Part shown: in pieces, positions 4,223-5,203 of the stretch
Layout of the letters: every line of letters starts with the position of its first letter
Position numbering within the stretch: position 1 is the stretch's first letter
DNA from: DATDSR01 sp038062165
Lineage (GTDB): Bacteria > Patescibacteriota > Minisyncoccia > Phycocordibacterales > DATDSR01
Direction of reading: 5' to 3'
Length of the DNA stretch: 5,203 bases
NCBI GenBank assembly: GCA_038062165.1
Contig: JBBTXQ010000014.1
Coordinates: forward strand, 1 to 5,203
Notes under the pieces: model-generated
The model's input: only the letters and a program-made list of their open reading frames with translations
What the model was told of the DNA's origin: nothing
The model's database searches: none
Translations under genes and position numbers: made by a program

Positions 4223-4696
4223 TTATGTTCCCACTACCGCGCTAACTACACCCCATCTGGCCGCGGCCGAAATAATATAGCCCATCGCCCCAATTGATAA
4301 CCCCATAACCGCAACAAGAATGGCCAGCCACATGGCAGGCTTGCGGATGCTTGATTCGGTGGCGCGAGTGGCAAGCAAGATCGTGATCACAATTGGCACA
4401 ATGAGTAAGAAGATATGCTCTTTGGCTTCCATGGCTACTTTGTGTGCCCAAGGAGTGAGACCCTCAACAATAGTCGGTTTAACTAAGGGGCCATAAAACT
4501 TGACGTAATAATAACCGCCGATAATCCAGCTACCGACGAAGCCGATTACGCCTAGCACAGCGGCAAAAACCTTGCGCCCAGTAGACATGGCCAAAGCGGC
4601 ATATTCGCCAGCAAGCCAGAGCATCGCGTCAATGCCCAAAATAGCTAACCCGAGATGCACGCCAATCAGGACTGGCTTAGACAATAAGATTTCCAT
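4223..4696 (-). CDS. 157-aa four-helix membrane protein with in-membrane histidines, unrecognised
   Basis: Hydrophobic helices at about 8-30, 43-65, 94-110 and 121-146. Notable residues are His14 in helix 1 (VHLGLAILGIDAMLWL), His85 and His94 around the start of helix 3 (PWAHKVAMEAKEHIFLLIVPI), and an aromatic patch GGYYYVKFYGP (60-70). The four-helix layout with helix-borne His is loosely like haem- or copper-related membrane families such as CopD or small b-type cytochromes, but I see no diagnostic motif and make no functional call. The start codon overlaps the stop of the DUF2914 gene by one base (TAATG), typical of stop-restart coupling. It belongs to the upstream transcription unit that begins outside the window. 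Confidence 0.75.
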   Translation of the reverse strand: MEILLSKPVLIGVHLGLAILGIDAMLWLAGEYAALAMSTGRKVFAAVLGVIGFVGSWIIGGYYYVKFYGPLVKPTIVEGLTPWAHKVAMEAKEHIFLLIVPIVITILLATRATESSIRKPAMWLAILVAVMGLSIGAMGYIISAAARWGVVSAVVGT

Positions 4697-5203
4697 TATC
4701 TAGATTCTATCACGAGATTGGGCGGAGCAAGAACAATATCCACTTCGAAATTGATACGGCCAATAAGCTGACCTGTTGGCGTCTTAATATTCACTCGCCA
4801 AAACCCTTCTTTGACGTTAGTAATTATTGAGTAACCTTTGTATCCCCCATCTCGTCCGCCAATTATCGGAAAACTGAACATGCTCGTAGTCTGCCAACCA
4901 TCACTACCTTTATATTGCCATTCATGAGTGATACTAAGGGCGAGGCGGCTAGGCGCGAAGACAGCAGAATAAGCATAAAGATCATTCCCCGTAATTATGC
5001 GTACTTTCTGGCGGGTCTGCAGGAATGAATACCAAGGTTCTATTTCAGTAATTACTTCATATTTGCCCGGCTCCAAACGTGAGATCGAGTGAAAAATACC
5101 AGAATCTTTGAGAGCAAGTGGTATGGGCGGAATAATGTTAGCAAAATACATAACGTTAACTATCGCAAATATCGCCACGATGGGTAGGTAGGGTGGCCGA
5201 TCG
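4696..5203 (-). CDS. DUF2914 domain membrane protein, C-terminal part, cut by window edge
   Basis: 168 codons are visible and the frame is open to the right edge, so the N-terminus is missing. The remainder starts in a hydrophobic segment (YLPIVAIFAIVNVMYFANII), followed by PPIPLALKDSGIFHSISR and the DUF2914 domain. Visible landmarks are YSAVFAPSRLALSITHEWQYK, FPIIGGRDGGYKGYSI and GFWRVNIKTPTGQLIGRINFEV. The family has several helices before an extracytoplasmic beta-rich domain; the function is not known to me. A GTG at 5178 could serve as a start, but the coding-like residues before it (DRPPYLPI) and the helix it would cut argue for a longer protein. Its TAA overlaps the next ATG by one base. 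Family call good; length and true start cannot be seen. Confidence 0.82.
   Translation of the reverse strand, partial: DRPPYLPIVAIFAIVNVMYFANIIPPIPLALKDSGIFHSISRLEPGKYEVITEIEPWYSFLQTRQKVRIITGNDLYAYSAVFAPSRLALSITHEWQYKGSDGWQTTSMFSFPIIGGRDGGYKGYSIITNVKEGFWRVNIKTPTGQLIGRINFEVDIVLAPPNLVIESR

Noticed and set aside
4696..5178. GTG at 5178 as the true start of the DUF2914 protein
   Set aside because: The frame is open to the window edge, and the start would fall just before a helix that continues a conserved-looking N-terminal segment; a longer, edge-cut protein is more likely.

Overview
The window reads as a compact, all-minus-strand stretch of a small bacterial genome. Eleven genes follow each other head to tail from the right edge (5203) to the left edge (1), with gaps of 44 bases or less or short overlaps. 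The best guess for the host is a Candidate Phyla Radiation / Patescibacteria lineage, Parcubacteria-like. This rests on the family mix (DUF2914, DUF5676, CsoR, Bro-N, and membrane and exported proteins that I associate with those genomes), the tight spacing and the scarcity of Shine-Dalgarno sequences. It is an inference from family recognition, not a placement. TGA, TAA and TAG all serve as ordinary stops, so there is no sign of a recoded UGA.

Region by region in the direction of transcription: (1) 5203-3882 holds the C-terminal part of a DUF2914 protein and two unrecognised multi-pass membrane proteins (157 and 112 aa), joined by a 1-nt overlap and a 2-nt gap. (2) At 3850-3885 lies a sigma70-type promoter with a CsoR-type palindrome in its spacer. 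It precedes five genes: a 118-aa two-helix membrane protein with an exported Cys/His loop, a membrane-anchored DUF1573 protein with a CxC motif, a CcdA/DsbD-type thiol-redox membrane protein, a 142-aa membrane protein with an N-terminal CPIC motif, and a 259-aa exported protein with a CCGN...DCNH signature. (3) At 957-992 lies a second promoter of the same architecture. It precedes csoR, a DUF5676 membrane protein, a 55-aa glycine/methionine-rich membrane microprotein and a Bro-N antirepressor-type gene cut by the left edge.

The central story is a CsoR-type metal sensor that probably represses its own operon and the upstream five-gene operon through near-identical operators. The genes under it look like an envelope thiol-redox or metal-handling module: an electron carrier across the membrane (CcdA type) with several exported proteins carrying paired cysteines. 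No P-type ATPase, CopZ chaperone or cupredoxin is visible in this window. The sensor has a Cys-His-His ligand set in place of the classical Cu(I) Cys-His-Cys. Both promoters put the -10 box exactly 6 nt before the ATG, which predicts leaderless mRNAs.
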